The notes under the pieces: model-generated
Seen by the model: the letters and a program-made list of their open reading frames with translations, nothing else
The model's database searches: none
What the model was told of the DNA's origin: nothing
In this document: positions 5,309-5,650 of the stretch, piece by piece
How the letters are laid out: each line of letters opens with the position of its first letter
Numbering within the stretch: the stretch's first letter is position 1
Translations under genes and position numbers: made by a program
Assembly: GCA_019312705.1 (NCBI GenBank)
Contig: JAFDCW010000348.1
Location: 1-5,650 of the forward strand
Length of the DNA stretch: 5,650 nt
Source: Deltaproteobacteria bacterium
Lineage (GTDB): Bacteria; Myxococcota; Polyangia; Polyangiales; B10-G4
Reading direction: 5' to 3'

Positions 5309-5650
5309 CGCGATCGGCTGGGCCTTGTTGGCCTTCTCGGCCTTCTCGGCCTGGACCACCTTCGGGTCGGCCTTGAGCGCGTAGCTCCGGAAGACATGAT
5401 CCCAAAGAGTGGTCGAAACTCCGAACTTGCACGTCTCGGCGTACCTCGGGGCGTGGTGAGCGAGGTGGTGCTTGCGCAGGTTCCTGCCCCAGGCGGTCTT
5501 CGGAGAGACGTGGTGCTGGAAGTAGTGGCTGATGTCGTAGTTGGTGTAGCCGATGGTGAATCCGGCGGCGAACGCCCAGCCGTACTGCTGCAGGGTGAGC
5601 ATGTAGAGGCCGAGGAAGAACCAGAAGAGCGTCAGACTCACCGTCGGCGG
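5303..5650 (-). CDS. Fatty acid hydroxylase / sterol desaturase family protein, C-terminal 115 residues (N-terminus beyond window)
   Basis: Members are membrane non-heme di-iron oxygenases that hydroxylate or desaturate lipid chains using histidine clusters. The frame is open to the window edge, so the true start is outside; the GTG at 5641 is internal (visible residue 4). Visible residues 4-34 are hydrophobic, one or two membrane spans. The cytoplasmic metal site follows: YDISHYFQHH (38-47, H-x3-HH), then RKHHLAHH (59-66) and FGVSTTLWDHVF (76-87). The spacing and the FGVS-LWD ending resemble fatty acid/ceramide 2-hydroxylases (FA2H/Scs7 type). This suggests 2-hydroxylation of fatty acyl chains, though the substrate cannot be read from sequence. 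The tail after about residue 92 is Lys/Ala-rich (AEKAEKANKA) and encoded partly by a 9-bp repeat. It converges on the sspA-like gene. The family call is strong; the precise reaction is inference. Confidence 0.9.
   Translation of the reverse strand, partial: PPTVSLTLFWFFLGLYMLTLQQYGWAFAAGFTIGYTNYDISHYFQHHVSPKTAWGRNLRKHHLAHHAPRYAETCKFGVSTTLWDHVFRSYALKADPKVVQAEKAEKANKAQPIAA

Noticed and set aside
5088..5432. Minus-strand 114-codon frame bridging the sspA-like gene and the hydroxylase gene
   Set aside because: It overlaps two better-supported genes in the wrong frame and has no recognisable domain.
1..5650. Defence system, CRISPR array, mobile element or biosynthetic cluster
   Set aside because: No spaced direct repeats, transposase, integrase, tRNA or modular synthase is visible. 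The alternating gene orientation argues against a multigene system within the window.

Overview
The window is GC-rich bacterial DNA carrying five protein genes: typA (-), a lipoprotein gene (+), a Ser/Thr kinase gene (-), an sspA/GST-like gene (+) and a fatty-acid-hydroxylase gene (-). The first and last are cut by the window edges. The kinase has the HRDVSPQN catalytic loop common in myxobacterial eukaryote-type kinases. Together with the secreted, acidic, Cys-rich lipoprotein, a sigma-54-type promoter and an FA2H-like lipid hydroxylase, this suggests Myxococcota or a close deltaproteobacterial relative. That placement is inference, not proof.

Layout. 1-1308 (-): N-terminal 436 residues of the ribosome-associated GTPase TypA/BipA, frame intact. 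1309-1519: divergent regulatory region with a 10-G tract, a perfect 12-bp palindrome and a near-consensus -24/-12 (sigma-54) promoter pointing at the lipoprotein gene. 1520-2785 (+): a 421-residue lipoprotein with a PPC-like beta-sandwich followed by two Cys-bracketed copies of a roughly 110-residue domain that I do not recognise. 2802-4448 (-), convergent with it across only 16 bp: a Ser/Thr kinase with complete catalytic motifs, a long acidic/proline-rich linker containing a 9-bp-period minisatellite, and a transmembrane segment at the very C-terminus. 4449-4604: divergent intergenic region with small palindromes. 4605-5225 (+): SspA-like glutathione-S-transferase-fold protein. 5226-5302: short repeat-rich convergent gap. 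5303-5650 (-): C-terminal part of a membrane di-iron fatty acid hydroxylase.

Orientation alternates at every gene, so no operon is visible and each gene is probably its own transcription unit. TypA and the SspA-like protein both belong to families linked to stress and translation or transcription control. The kinase is a membrane-tethered signalling enzyme. The lipoprotein looks like an activator-dependent surface or periplasmic protein. No direct functional link between them is demonstrated. The most novel-looking items are the duplicated lipoprotein domain with its sigma-54 promoter and upstream palindrome, and the tail-anchored kinase. I see no CRISPR array, tRNA, rRNA, insertion sequence or defence system.
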